Assembly (NCBI GenBank): GCA_900769345.1
Contig: CAAGGJ010000030.1
Span: 1-20,261 of the forward strand
Reading direction: 5' to 3'
DNA from: Bacteroidales bacterium
GTDB lineage: Bacteria; Bacteroidota; Bacteroidia; Bacteroidales; Muribaculaceae
DNA: 20,261 nt
How positions within the stretch are numbered: the stretch's first letter is position 1; each line of letters opens with the position of its first letter. Both the position numbers and the translations under genes were made by a program. The notes beneath the pieces were generated by a model. That model ran no database searches. It saw only the letters and a list, made by a program, of their open reading frames with translations, and was not told the DNA's origin. Of the stretch, positions 1-7,386 are shown in pieces.

Positions 1-150
1 ATTTATTCGTTTACCTGTCTTCAGAAATTTCTTGACGAGGACAATGTTCTCAGGTCTTTTACCTTTCCTTGTCTCTCACTGTTGTCAATTGTTTCCTTTC
101 GCAATCATTTCAAAGATCTGTCGCTTTCGTTTCGTTCATTCCCGAAAGCG
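1..150 (-). other. Untranslated leader with hairpin and boxA-like element (likely rRNA operon leader)
   Basis: No open reading frame of note lies here. Downstream of the leftward promoter the transcript would open with a perfect 8-bp inverted repeat (143-150 with 122-129, CGCTTTCG and its complement). It then carries AGATCTTTGAAATGATT (103-119, minus strand), which resembles the boxA antitermination element of rRNA leaders. Promoter, hairpin and boxA-like site in this order suggest the leader of a 16S-23S-5S operon whose mature RNAs lie beyond the left edge. No mature 16S sequence is visible, so the assignment rests on the leader alone. Confidence 0.45.
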
Positions 151-154
151 AGTG

Positions 155-185
155 CAAAGTTAGTGCTTTTATTTGAACTACCAAA
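155..185 (-). promoter_or_regulatory. Leftward Bacteroidetes-type promoter, probably of an rRNA operon
   Basis: Read on the minus strand, a -33 TTTG (182-185) is followed after 19 bases by the -7 box TAACTTTG (155-162). This is an exact match to the Bacteroidetes primary sigma consensus TTTG-N19-TAnnTTTG. Transcription would start near 149 and run left out of the window. A second possible promoter lies just upstream on the same strand: TTTG (218-221), N18, TAAGTTTG (192-199). The pair would resemble the tandem promoters common at rRNA operons. The assignment to an rRNA operon is inference from the leader that follows. Confidence 0.6.
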
Positions 186-361
186 ATTTTCCAAACTTAT
201 TTCTCGCCTATTTTTGGCAAAATTTAGCTAATGTATTGATTTAGCGCGTTTTGCCGAAATGTTAATGAAAGTTAATTATATGTTATACAACATATTTTGC
301 CCCTTTTTTGCCGATTTTATGTTTTTTCGCGCATTATGAGTCCATGGCTCGTGCGGCAATA

Positions 362-829
362 TTATTCGGGCAGATCGAGGCGAAACACGAGGCGCAAGGT
401 GTTCTCTTTATAGCTGGTGCTTGAGATGCGGAAGTGCCCTATCTCAGCAGTATGCTGCACATGGGCACCTGCGCACAGACATTCATCATAGTCGCCGATG
501 CGCACTACTCGCACTGTCTGAGTGGCTCCTTGCGGCAATCGATCGAGGTCGAAACGCTCAGCCACCTCGTTTTGCTGCACATACTCCATCACCACGGGCA
601 TATCGGCGGCTATCACCTCATTGACGCGCTGCTCCACAGCTTTCACCTCGTCCGGAGTAAGTGCACGAGGGAAGTCGTAGTCGAGTTTCGACTTCTTACG
701 CTCCACATGAGCCGTCTTGGCGCGACGGCAACCGAACATTTTCACCATTGTGCCGTTCAAAATGTGCTCGGCGGTGTGTGCCGGCGGAAATTCTTGTTTA
801 TTGTGTTCGTTGATTATCGGTTGTTCCAT
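362..829 (-). CDS. AlaX-type alanyl-tRNA editing protein (trans-editing deacylase)
   Basis: This is a 155-residue protein made only of the second additional domain found in AlaRS and ThrRS. The two zinc-binding motifs of the family are intact: HxxxH at His18-His22 (HTAEH) and CxxxH at Cys119-His123 (CAGAH). Free-standing proteins of this type hydrolyse mischarged Ser-tRNA(Ala) or Gly-tRNA(Ala) in the cytosol, protecting translation from misincorporation. No tRNA-synthetase catalytic domain is present, and the length fits a compact AlaX. The start at 829 is the only sensible ATG. The gene lies 35 bases downstream of the membrane-protein gene on the same strand, so they may share a transcript, although the spacer is very AT-rich. 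The related ThrRS-like editing specificity cannot be excluded from sequence alone. Confidence 0.85.
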   Translation of the reverse strand: MEQPIINEHNKQEFPPAHTAEHILNGTMVKMFGCRRAKTAHVERKKSKLDYDFPRALTPDEVKAVEQRVNEVIAADMPVVMEYVQQNEVAERFDLDRLPQGATQTVRVVRIGDYDECLCAGAHVQHTAEIGHFRISSTSYKENTLRLVFRLDLPE

Positions 830-864
830 ACAATATATATAATATAGGATTTAAAAATTTGACA

Positions 865-1512
865 TCAGTTGTCGTTGAGCCATTTAATAGCTTCGCCTTT
901 CACCAGCCACGAAATGCCGAAAAGATGCAGCAAAATTATCTCAACTATCATAGTCAGATAGCCCGGAGTGGGGAAAAACATAGTTAAAGCAAACACCAAC
1001 TCGAGTGCTACCATTCCCCAGCCACATATACGATACACGCGGTTGCGCATCAGCTTGCGCGGAGTGAGTTCTCCACTTGATTTTGTAAAGAGGCAGATGC
1101 TATTATAGGCAAGCAAAATGAAAAATATAGCTGCGCAGAATGTATGAATAATGTTGGAAATATCCATAGGCACTTGAAAGAATCCCACGCGAGTAGTTTC
1201 TTCGTACCAACTCACATGACAGGGAAAAAGCACCACTCCGAGGCCGAAAATGCCGCTCAGTGTGGTCACCCAATTGTCGAGTTTGTCGTATCCCACATAA
1301 GTAATGAGCACTATACTGGCAGGAATGAGCACACCCACCAGTGCGGGTGACTGGTAATAGGTGGCAGAAATGCTCCACCACCACTCACAACTCGGATGAG
1401 GCGCTATGCCTGCCGAAAACAATGCCAGCCAAGGCAGCACCACTCCAAGCAGTCCGCACAAATTGCGAATGCGCAGATACAACACTTTTTCTTTAGTTTT
1501 TTCCATAATCAA
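865..1512 (-). CDS. Uncharacterised six-helix membrane protein
   Basis: This 215-residue protein has about six hydrophobic helices (roughly residues 17-36, 56-75, 80-98, 118-141, 160-180 and 185-204) and no signal peptide. The loop after helix 1 holds a striking aromatic motif, CEWWWSISATYYQ (42-54), probably conserved. The general layout is like DUF998-type membrane proteins, but I cannot assign it firmly to a family or a function. A start at the first or third codon (MIME) is equally plausible. It sits between the histidine kinase gene (95 bases upstream) and the tRNA-editing gene (35 bases downstream), all leftward, which says little about its role. Confidence 0.7.
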   Translation of the reverse strand: MIMEKTKEKVLYLRIRNLCGLLGVVLPWLALFSAGIAPHPSCEWWWSISATYYQSPALVGVLIPASIVLITYVGYDKLDNWVTTLSGIFGLGVVLFPCHVSWYEETTRVGFFQVPMDISNIIHTFCAAIFFILLAYNSICLFTKSSGELTPRKLMRNRVYRICGWGMVALELVFALTMFFPTPGYLTMIVEIILLHLFGISWLVKGEAIKWLNDN

Positions 1513-1607
1513 TACGTTTAAGTTTTAGGCTATTCGTCAAAATCTCTCTATCGTGCTCCCACGAAGTCTGCGAGGGAGTAAAATCAGCAAAAAGCAGTTA
1601 CAAAACA

Positions 1608-3167
1608 TCAGCACGGCTCGATAGGCACAGTAAACCAAAACGCAGAGCCCTTGCCAAGGCTACTTTCCACACCAATAGTGCCACCCCACTGCTCAACAAT
1701 AGTCTTGGCGATGGGCAATCCGAGTCCGGTGCCGGGCTCGGACGTGTTGGCACGATAAAAGCGATTGAAAACATAGGGCAAATGTTCTTCACCAATGCCA
1801 TCACCGGTGTCGATGACGCTGATTTTTAGCAAATTTTCTCCTTCAGGTTGGCAATACACCTTTACCGAGCCTTTATGGGTGTATTTTATAGCATTGCCCA
1901 CCAGCTGCATCATCACTTGCATAATGCGCTTCGAGTCGGCCATAATCTTGAGGTCGGGCATAGTGCGCTCAAAACTCACCTTAACATTGCGCCCCACCTT
2001 GGGCATTACGCTCGACACAGCCACATCACACACGGTATTGATTTCAATCGGCGATTTCTCTATTTTGAATTTCCCCGCTTCGATTTTCGACAAATCGAGC
2101 ACATCGTTGATAATATTCAGCAACAGTTCGCCATTCGTATCGATGATTTGCTCAAATTCAGCCACTTCCTCAGGCGATTCTGCCGAGGAAATGAGTTTAG
2201 AAAATCCCAAGATTGCATTAAGCGGAGTGCGCACTTCATGGCTCATATTCGAGAGGAACACGCTCTTCATCAGGTCACTCTCCTCGGCGCGGCGCTTGGC
2301 TTCCATAATGGCAAATTCGGCACGCTTACGTTCCTCGATAAGCGCAGTGCAACCCACCACACTTATCACCTTGCCGTTGGCATCGCGGCGCAGCGGCGTG
2401 CAAGCAGCCCTAAACCACACCGACTCCACTTGATGGCGAGTGATGCGACCCTTAAATTCGATATCGCCGATTTCCTTCTCGCCGGCAAACACCTGACGCA
2501 CCACTTCGCGAACTGCTGCGCGATATTCGGCATCGATAGCAGCAAAATCGTTGTCCTGAAGGTGCAACTGATCCTCTTCAGGAACCTGCAATTCGAGCGG
2601 CAAGCCCGAGCGGTCGTTACCCAATATATCACAATCCTCCTTAGGTCCAATAACCCATGGCATGGCACGCACGCTCTTGAGAATGAGCGACAACTGCTTG
2701 GCGCGGCCTCTATTCAATATCTCAGAATGTACCTGCTCACGCATAAGCTGAGTAACATCGATAGGCATCTCTAACGCATATTCGCCATAATTCGCCGTTA
2801 TGTCGAACTTCACACGGCGATAATTCCCCGACTCGTCACGAATCAACACCGTGAGAGAGTCGCTGCAGTTTTCATCAATGCACCGTGCTATCATACGTCG
2901 GCGAGCCTGCTTATCCTCCTCGTTGACAAAATACCGCTCAACATTGAACGACGAATCCCGTTCGCCCTTCATGCCCACCTCCAAAAACCGTTTGGCGTTG
3001 AGCGTCTTAACCCAATAGCCCTCACGATTGATTACCACCACCGGCGAGCCCACCACATGCAATATAGCCTCGTTTCGCCGCTCAAGCGACAAAACACGCC
3101 CATACAAGAAAGCACACAGCACTATGCCCCCCACCAATAGCAGTAATAATAACCCAAGAACCATCAT
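1608..3167 (-). CDS. Membrane-anchored PAS sensor histidine kinase
   Basis: This 519-residue protein has one N-terminal transmembrane helix (about 3-24) and then two PAS-like sensory segments (about 30-140 and 150-280). A short coiled linker leads to a HisKA dimerisation domain with the phosphoacceptor His310 in the H-box SNMSHEVRTPLNAILGF. The catalytic ATPase domain is complete: N box with Asn425 (LVGNAIKY), G1 DTGDG (453-457), F box FNRF and G2 GTGLGL (479-484). It should autophosphorylate and pass phosphate to a response regulator. There is no receiver domain in the protein and no response regulator gene in the window, so it is an orphan kinase here. The SDR gene ends 153 bases upstream on the same strand. 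The ligand cannot be read from sequence. Confidence 0.93.
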   Translation of the reverse strand: MMVLGLLLLLLVGGIVLCAFLYGRVLSLERRNEAILHVVGSPVVVINREGYWVKTLNAKRFLEVGMKGERDSSFNVERYFVNEEDKQARRRMIARCIDENCSDSLTVLIRDESGNYRRVKFDITANYGEYALEMPIDVTQLMREQVHSEILNRGRAKQLSLILKSVRAMPWVIGPKEDCDILGNDRSGLPLELQVPEEDQLHLQDNDFAAIDAEYRAAVREVVRQVFAGEKEIGDIEFKGRITRHQVESVWFRAACTPLRRDANGKVISVVGCTALIEERKRAEFAIMEAKRRAEESDLMKSVFLSNMSHEVRTPLNAILGFSKLISSAESPEEVAEFEQIIDTNGELLLNIINDVLDLSKIEAGKFKIEKSPIEINTVCDVAVSSVMPKVGRNVKVSFERTMPDLKIMADSKRIMQVMMQLVGNAIKYTHKGSVKVYCQPEGENLLKISVIDTGDGIGEEHLPYVFNRFYRANTSEPGTGLGLPIAKTIVEQWGGTIGVESSLGKGSAFWFTVPIEPC

Positions 3168-3261
3168 AGGCTTATGTTTTCGTTAAAATTATCCTCAAAA
3201 AGTTATAACATCACTCTAAAAGGCATCTGCCCGCCAACGGTTTTGCAAATGCTTCACACGA

Positions 3262-3269
3262 CAAAGATA
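3262..3269 (-). promoter_or_regulatory. Candidate -7 box for the histidine kinase gene
   Basis: On the minus strand TATCTTTG matches the Bacteroidetes -7 consensus TAnnTTTG and lies about 95 bases ahead of the kinase start, in the gap after the SDR gene. No clear TTTG -33 element is seen at the expected spacing, so support is partial. Confidence 0.35.
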
Positions 3270-3320
3270 ACTCAAAATCTACAATTATCACGACATTGCG
3301 GTGCAAAATTCCCTAACCAA

Positions 3321-4031
3321 TCACACATCGAGGTGCCAACCGTGGTCGCCGTGATAAATCATTTGCCGGGTCATGCCGCCATCGATGCAGATATTCTCAC
3401 CCGTGATAAAACGCGCCTTGCTACTGCACAAATAGAGCACCATATTAGCCACATCAAGCGGATTGCCCACTATTCCGGCAGGCTGTTGCAGAGCATCGGC
3501 ACCCTCGTAGACAGTGTAATCGGTATCAATCCAACCCGGCGACACCGAGTTGACCCTCGCACGCCCTGCAAGACTCACCGCCAGCGCATGCGTCAACGCT
3601 GCTATGCCACCCTTTGCCGCCGTGTAACTCTCGGTCTGAGGTTGACTCATGCGGTCGCGCGACGATGAAATATTCACCACCGAAGCACCCTGTCCGAAAT
3701 ACGGTGCCAGCAATTTCACCAGATAGAACGGCGCCGTAACACCCACATTCATAGCATATTGAAATTCTTCGTAGCTACACTCGTCGATGCCGCGCATTAT
3801 AGGCAAAGCATTGTTAACTATCACATCCACACGCCCAAAACGAGCCACCACCTGTTCGGCAAAAGCCTCAAGCACTTCGCGGTTGGCAATATCACCCACA
3901 AAATACTTTCCCGGACGCTTATCGATAATGCAAACCTCCGCCCCACAACGAGCAAACTCATCAGCAATACACCGTCCTATGCCCTGAGCACCACCGGTCA
4001 CTACCACTACTTTGCCATAAAATTCGTCCAT
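3321..4031 (-). CDS. SDR-family NAD(P)-dependent oxidoreductase
   Basis: This 236-residue classical short-chain dehydrogenase/reductase has the Rossmann cofactor motif GGAQGIG (13-19), the structural NNA motif (73-75), Asn95, a serine triplet around 122-124 that includes the catalytic Ser, and the active-site Y136-x3-K140 (YTAAK). The SPGW segment after the active site and the C-terminal IDGG are also typical. The length is normal. The acidic Asp37 at the end of the second strand (CIIDKR) suggests a preference for NAD(H) over NADP(H), which is an inference. The substrate cannot be deduced: the family covers sugars, steroids, fatty-acyl and cofactor intermediates, and the neighbours give no pathway clue. 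Confidence 0.9.
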   Translation of the reverse strand: MDEFYGKVVVVTGGAQGIGRCIADEFARCGAEVCIIDKRPGKYFVGDIANREVLEAFAEQVVARFGRVDVIVNNALPIMRGIDECSYEEFQYAMNVGVTAPFYLVKLLAPYFGQGASVVNISSSRDRMSQPQTESYTAAKGGIAALTHALAVSLAGRARVNSVSPGWIDTDYTVYEGADALQQPAGIVGNPLDVANMVLYLCSSKARFITGENICIDGGMTRQMIYHGDHGWHLDV

Positions 4032-4099
4032 ATAGTTTCGCTATATATTAAGATTTATGTAGTTTCTCCCACCCTCGACATTCGCCGAAAGAAGATATG

Positions 4100-4107
4100 C
4101 AAATATA
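4100..4107 (-). promoter_or_regulatory. Candidate -7 box for the SDR gene
   Basis: TATATTTG on the minus strand fits TAnnTTTG and stands about 70 bases ahead of the SDR start. A matching -33 element is not evident, so this is tentative. Confidence 0.3.
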
Positions 4108-4221
4108 TCAATTTTTCACCGAAAGCGCACTATTTCAGACGGAAATTACAATAAATGAGCCACATACAGGACAAGATACATCCACTGTAACAGGCACTAA
4201 AAAAGCAATGCATCACACTGA

Positions 4222-5109
4222 TTAAAACGAAATTGCCACAGCTGCACCTGCGGAGTGAGACTGAGGGTCGTAGAAGGGCATAGCCGCTACGGCTATCTTT
4301 TGCGATTCGTGGGCAGGGAGACGGAATAGTTTGCGTTCGAGAGGCACAAGCCAATAACCTATGCGGGCGCTCAGAATACCCACTCCGGCGCCGCCTATCA
4401 CATCACCGATCCAATGTTTTCCTTTGGCTACACGACTGTAAGCCACCACCGATGCCAGTGCATAACCACTAAGCCCCCACCAATTGCCGTGCTGAATGCG
4501 TATCATCTCCGCCGAACGGAAGGCACGAGCCACATGCCCCGAAGGGAACGAATTGCGCTCTGTTTCGTCGTAAGGACGCGGCTCGCGAATGGTGTATTTC
4601 ATAGTGCCCGCCAGAGCATACATTACAGCCACCGATGTTACCGATGCCATAAGGTTATCTATTTTGCTGTATTTGCTTTTTACTCCACCTATGGTAAGGC
4701 CCAAGTTGAGGGCAAGTGGCGCAAATTGCAGATAGTTGTCAACATTACCCATATCGGTATGCACGTTTTTATGAACATATCTATTGAACTGCTTCAATTG
4801 AGGCTCCCATACAGCAACTGCGCCCACAGCCACAAGGGCTACGGGAAATATGGCTTGTTTGATGTTGAAACGGGGTGTTGGTGCCCCTTCGCCAAGAATC
4901 TGCTTCTTCAACTGATCTTTTTGCTGTTGAAGTTCGGCCATATACAGCAGACGTTCTATTTCGGCGGTTTGTTGTGCTATAAGGGCGCTGTCTTGTTCAA
5001 TCCTAACCACACGCAGAGTGTCACTGCTCAATGTATTCTGAGCGAGAGCGATGTGTGCGGAAATTAACGCCATTAGCACAATCAACGTGCTGATAATTTT
5101 TGTTTTCAC
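4222..5109 (-). CDS. PAP2-family phosphatase, secreted or membrane-anchored
   Basis: The three phosphatidic-acid-phosphatase motifs are complete. Numbered from the chosen GTG start, they are KYTIREPRP (motif 1, Lys171 to Pro179), PSGH (189-192) and SR-x5-H-x3-D (Ser225, Arg226, His232, Asp236). The N-terminus is a signal peptide or anchor (KTKIIS followed by a hydrophobic run ending in ALAQ), then an alpha-helical stretch (about 35-70), then membrane helices. Such enzymes dephosphorylate lipid phosphates or undecaprenyl diphosphate on the outer face of the inner membrane. I chose GTG at 5109 because it gives a clean signal peptide. An ATG at 5265 would add 52 unrelated residues and place a consensus promoter inside the gene. 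The gene is transcribed divergently from the SPFH gene. Confidence 0.88.
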   Translation of the reverse strand: MKTKIISTLIVLMALISAHIALAQNTLSSDTLRVVRIEQDSALIAQQTAEIERLLYMAELQQQKDQLKKQILGEGAPTPRFNIKQAIFPVALVAVGAVAVWEPQLKQFNRYVHKNVHTDMGNVDNYLQFAPLALNLGLTIGGVKSKYSKIDNLMASVTSVAVMYALAGTMKYTIREPRPYDETERNSFPSGHVARAFRSAEMIRIQHGNWWGLSGYALASVVAYSRVAKGKHWIGDVIGGAGVGILSARIGYWLVPLERKLFRLPAHESQKIAVAAMPFYDPQSHSAGAAVAISF

Positions 5110-5114
5110 GGGTG

Positions 5115-5146
5115 CAAAATTAAGGCAATAAGATGAGACTGCCAAA
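5115..5146 (-). promoter_or_regulatory. Promoter of the PAP2 phosphatase gene
   Basis: On the minus strand TTTG (5143-5146), N20, TAATTTTG (5115-5122) exactly matches the Bacteroidetes consensus. The -7 box ends only 5 bases before the GTG start at 5109, so the transcript would begin at or next to the start codon. Confidence 0.6.
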
Positions 5147-5224
5147 TGGCGGTGGCTATCACACGGCTTTTTATCTGTATATTTCCGCCATTTTTTAAAA
5201 TTTGTTGATTTTTTGCCTAAAATG

Positions 5225-5256
5225 CTTGCAGATATGAAAATTAGTAGCGATATTTG
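5225..5256 (+). promoter_or_regulatory. Weak candidate promoter for the SPFH gene
   Basis: CTTG (5225-5228), N20, GATATTTG (5249-5256) matches the TTTG/TAnnTTTG pattern with one mismatch in each box and correct spacing. It would give a leader of about 70 bases before the SPFH start at 5331. No better match is visible in this AT-rich divergent spacer. Confidence 0.3.
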
Positions 5257-5330
5257 TGCTATCATAATGATATTAACAAAATATCTAATAAATATCTAAA
5301 TGATTTAGTAATAATATTAAGCTAATATTT

Positions 5331-6260
5331 ATGGAAACGAAGGAATTTGAATTTCAAGGGATGAAGCTCAACGGCATATTGATGATATTCGTGCTGTTGC
5401 TAATGTTTGTATCGATGGTAGGCATAATAGTATACGGCGCTGCCATAGATGAAGCAATGGTGTGCATACCGGCAATCATATTATTGATACTCACACTGAT
5501 AGGTCTGGGTGGGTTTGTACAACTTGAGCCAAACGAAATGTCAGCATTGTTGTTTTTCGGCAAATATCGTGGTTCGCTCACCAAGAATGGACTTTACTGG
5601 GTAAACCCGTTTCTTGTGAGCAAGAAAATGACCCTACGCGCCCGCAACCTCGATGGAAAGCCCATCAAAGTGAACGATAAAGATGGCAACCCCATTTTGA
5701 TAGGTCTTGTGGTGGTGTGGCGCCTGAAAGATGCTTATAAGGCTCTATTCGAGGTGGATCTTCAAGAGAAAGAGACCAAGACCGTTAACACTCGCATGAA
5801 TGCGCTCGAGCGATTTGTATCGATTCAAAGCGATGCAGCATTGCGCCAAGTGGCAGGACAGTATGCCTACGATAATCTCGACGAAGACCATAAGTCGGAA
5901 GAGATAACCCTCCGCTCCGGCGGTGATGAGATAAACGAAGAATTGGTAAAAAAGCTCACCGAACGCTTGGCAATGGCAGGCATCGAGGTGGTGGAAGCAC
6001 GCATCAATAATCTTAACTATGCTCCCGAAATTGCCGCAGCTATGTTGCGTCGCCAGCAGGCTTCGGCAGTAGTATCAGCTCGCGAAAAGATAGTGGAAGG
6101 TGCCGTTTCGATGGTTCGTCTGGCTCTCGACAAACTCCAAGCCGAAGATATAGACCTCGACGAAGAGAAGAAGGCAGCCATGGTGAGCAATCTGCTCGTG
6201 GTGCTCTGCTCCGACGAGAGTGCTACTCCGGTAATTAACGCCGGCACACTCAATCATTAA
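5331..6260 (+). CDS. SPFH/Band 7 domain membrane protein
   Basis: This 309-residue protein has two N-terminal transmembrane helices (about 13-36 and 43-63) and then an SPFH domain. The domain opens with VQLEPNEMSALLFFGKYRGS and includes WVNPF and the RARNLDGKPIKVNDKDGNP strand region. A C-terminal helical part rich in charged residues (about 230-285) is typical of flotillin/stomatin/prohibitin relatives, which assemble into membrane-associated oligomeric rings. Proteins of this kind organise membrane microdomains or protect membrane proteases; the specific role here is unknown. The next gene, 61 bases downstream, encodes a small ribbon-helix-helix protein, and both precede one terminator, so they likely form a two-gene operon. 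Confidence 0.9.
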   Translation: METKEFEFQGMKLNGILMIFVLLLMFVSMVGIIVYGAAIDEAMVCIPAIILLILTLIGLGGFVQLEPNEMSALLFFGKYRGSLTKNGLYWVNPFLVSKKMTLRARNLDGKPIKVNDKDGNPILIGLVVVWRLKDAYKALFEVDLQEKETKTVNTRMNALERFVSIQSDAALRQVAGQYAYDNLDEDHKSEEITLRSGGDEINEELVKKLTERLAMAGIEVVEARINNLNYAPEIAAAMLRRQQASAVVSAREKIVEGAVSMVRLALDKLQAEDIDLDEEKKAAMVSNLLVVLCSDESATPVINAGTLNH

Positions 6261-6321
6261 TAAGAATAAAATTTAGTTGGTAAATAATAGTAAAGTAACC
6301 TAACGAAAGTCTACCACCGCT

Positions 6322-6495
6322 ATGGCTCAAGAGAAAGAACAAAAAACCAAATCATTCGTGCTGCGCATCGATAGTAAGACTATGAGTGCACTCGAGGCTT
6401 GGGCCGCCGACGAATTCAGGTCGGTGAACGGGCAGCTACAATGGATTATTGCGGAAGCCCTAAAGCGTAGCGGCAGAATGAAGAAAAAAGTTTGA
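6322..6495 (+). CDS. Small Arc-like ribbon-helix-helix protein
   Basis: This short gene of 57 codons reads MAQEKEQKTKSFVLRIDS and continues to a TGA at 6493-6495. SFVLRID forms the expected beta strand for DNA contact, followed by two helices (roughly 18-29 and 33-46) joined by the turn EFRSVNGQLQ. This is the pattern of Arc/MetJ/CopG repressors, which dimerise and bind operator DNA. A lysine-rich tail (RMKKKV) ends the protein. It follows the SPFH gene by 61 bases and is followed by a terminator. There is no toxin gene beside it, so an antitoxin role is not supported. It may regulate its own operon or bridge DNA to the SPFH protein; both are inference. Confidence 0.85.
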   Translation: MAQEKEQKTKSFVLRIDSKTMSALEAWAADEFRSVNGQLQWIIAEALKRSGRMKKKV

Positions 6496-6547
6496 GATTA
6501 GTATATTTTAATTTTAAGTGTAGATTTTTCATGGCGTTTAACCTAAG

Positions 6548-6590
6548 GCAAGGTCTTGTAGTGCATACAATGCCTTGCTTTTATTTTTTA
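6548..6590 (+). terminator. Rho-independent terminator after the ribbon-helix-helix gene
   Basis: GCAAGG (6548-6553) pairs with CCTTGC (6573-6578), and inside this TTGT pairs with ACAA around a seven-base loop. The stem is followed at once by TTTTATTTTTT (6579-6589). Position and polarity fit termination of the SPFH operon, between convergent genes. Confidence 0.8.
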
Positions 6591-6606
6591 GGCATACAGC
6601 GGCTAT

Positions 6607-7386
6607 TTACAGGCTACGGCGGATAATTCCGGTGAAAATTCTGCCGGAATTGATGCCAATGCGGCGTGCCGAGAAGTAGCGTAGCGGTTGACAACGGGTG
6701 CAGCGACGGCTGAGGCTAATGTTGACCTCTGGAACTCCGCTCTGCATGGCCGTGATGCGATTAGCTTCGGGCAAATCGATGTGGGCTTTGCCGGTAATGG
6801 TATTGCGCCTTACGATAGCATTGAGGTCGAAACCCGCTTCGGCGAACTGCTCTACCACTTCATCACCCACTTCGAAGCAGTCTTGGCAGATGGCGGCACC
6901 GATGGCAATCATAATGCGCTGCGGGTCAGCTCCGAGACGGCACATGGCTTGTACGGTGCGGGCAACGATGCCGTTTTTGGTTCCTTTCCAACCGGCATGG
7001 GCTGCTCCGATAATGCCACCCGCGGGGTCGGCGAATACCAAGGGCACGCAATCGGCAGTATTGATGCCTATCACTATGTCGGGGAGATTGGTAACCAGAG
7101 CATCTACGTCGTCGAGGCATACATCTCGGTGCGAACGAGCTGTTATCTCAGCCACATTCACCGAGTGAGTTTGGCGAGGCATTATCAGCCGAGCATCATC
7201 GATATTCAGGTGGCGACAAAGCAATCGGCGACAAGCCACTATATGCTCGTGACTGTCGCCGGTGTAGTTGCAAATATTAAATTCCGAATAATTGTCATCG
7301 GCGCGAACATCGCCACGGAGAGTAGTAAAAGCCGCGATGCCCTCAAGCGACGATGCAAATTCAAGAGGTTCAAAAATCTTCTTCAT
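6607..7386 (-). CDS. pgeF: Peptidoglycan editing factor PgeF (polyphenol oxidase/laccase-domain family)
   Basis: This 259-residue protein is of the YfiH/DUF152 family. The three zinc/copper ligands are present in their motifs: the His of RQTHSV, the Cys of NTADCVPL and the His of GAAHAGWKG. The second half carries the usual CF.VG.EV and C..C segments. The family was first described as multicopper polyphenol oxidase; in E. coli the homologue prevents incorporation of L-Ser for L-Ala in peptidoglycan stem peptides. I chose the ATG at 7386 (MKKIFEPLEF) because the 16 residues of the longer frame are low-complexity Thr/Ser with no family character. The start lies inside the end of obgE, giving a 17-base overlap and likely translational coupling. 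Confidence 0.9.
   Translation of the reverse strand: MKKIFEPLEFASSLEGIAAFTTLRGDVRADDNYSEFNICNYTGDSHEHIVACRRLLCRHLNIDDARLIMPRQTHSVNVAEITARSHRDVCLDDVDALVTNLPDIVIGINTADCVPLVFADPAGGIIGAAHAGWKGTKNGIVARTVQAMCRLGADPQRIMIAIGAAICQDCFEVGDEVVEQFAEAGFDLNAIVRRNTITGKAHIDLPEANRITAMQSGVPEVNISLSRRCTRCQPLRYFSARRIGINSGRIFTGIIRRSL

Noticed and set aside
1795..2774. Long plus-strand frames opposite the histidine kinase gene
   Set aside because: They are antisense to a gene with complete kinase motifs, are His-rich and have no domain of their own.
6322..6495. The ribbon-helix-helix protein as an antitoxin
   Set aside because: No toxin-like gene lies beside it; the upstream gene is a normal SPFH membrane protein.
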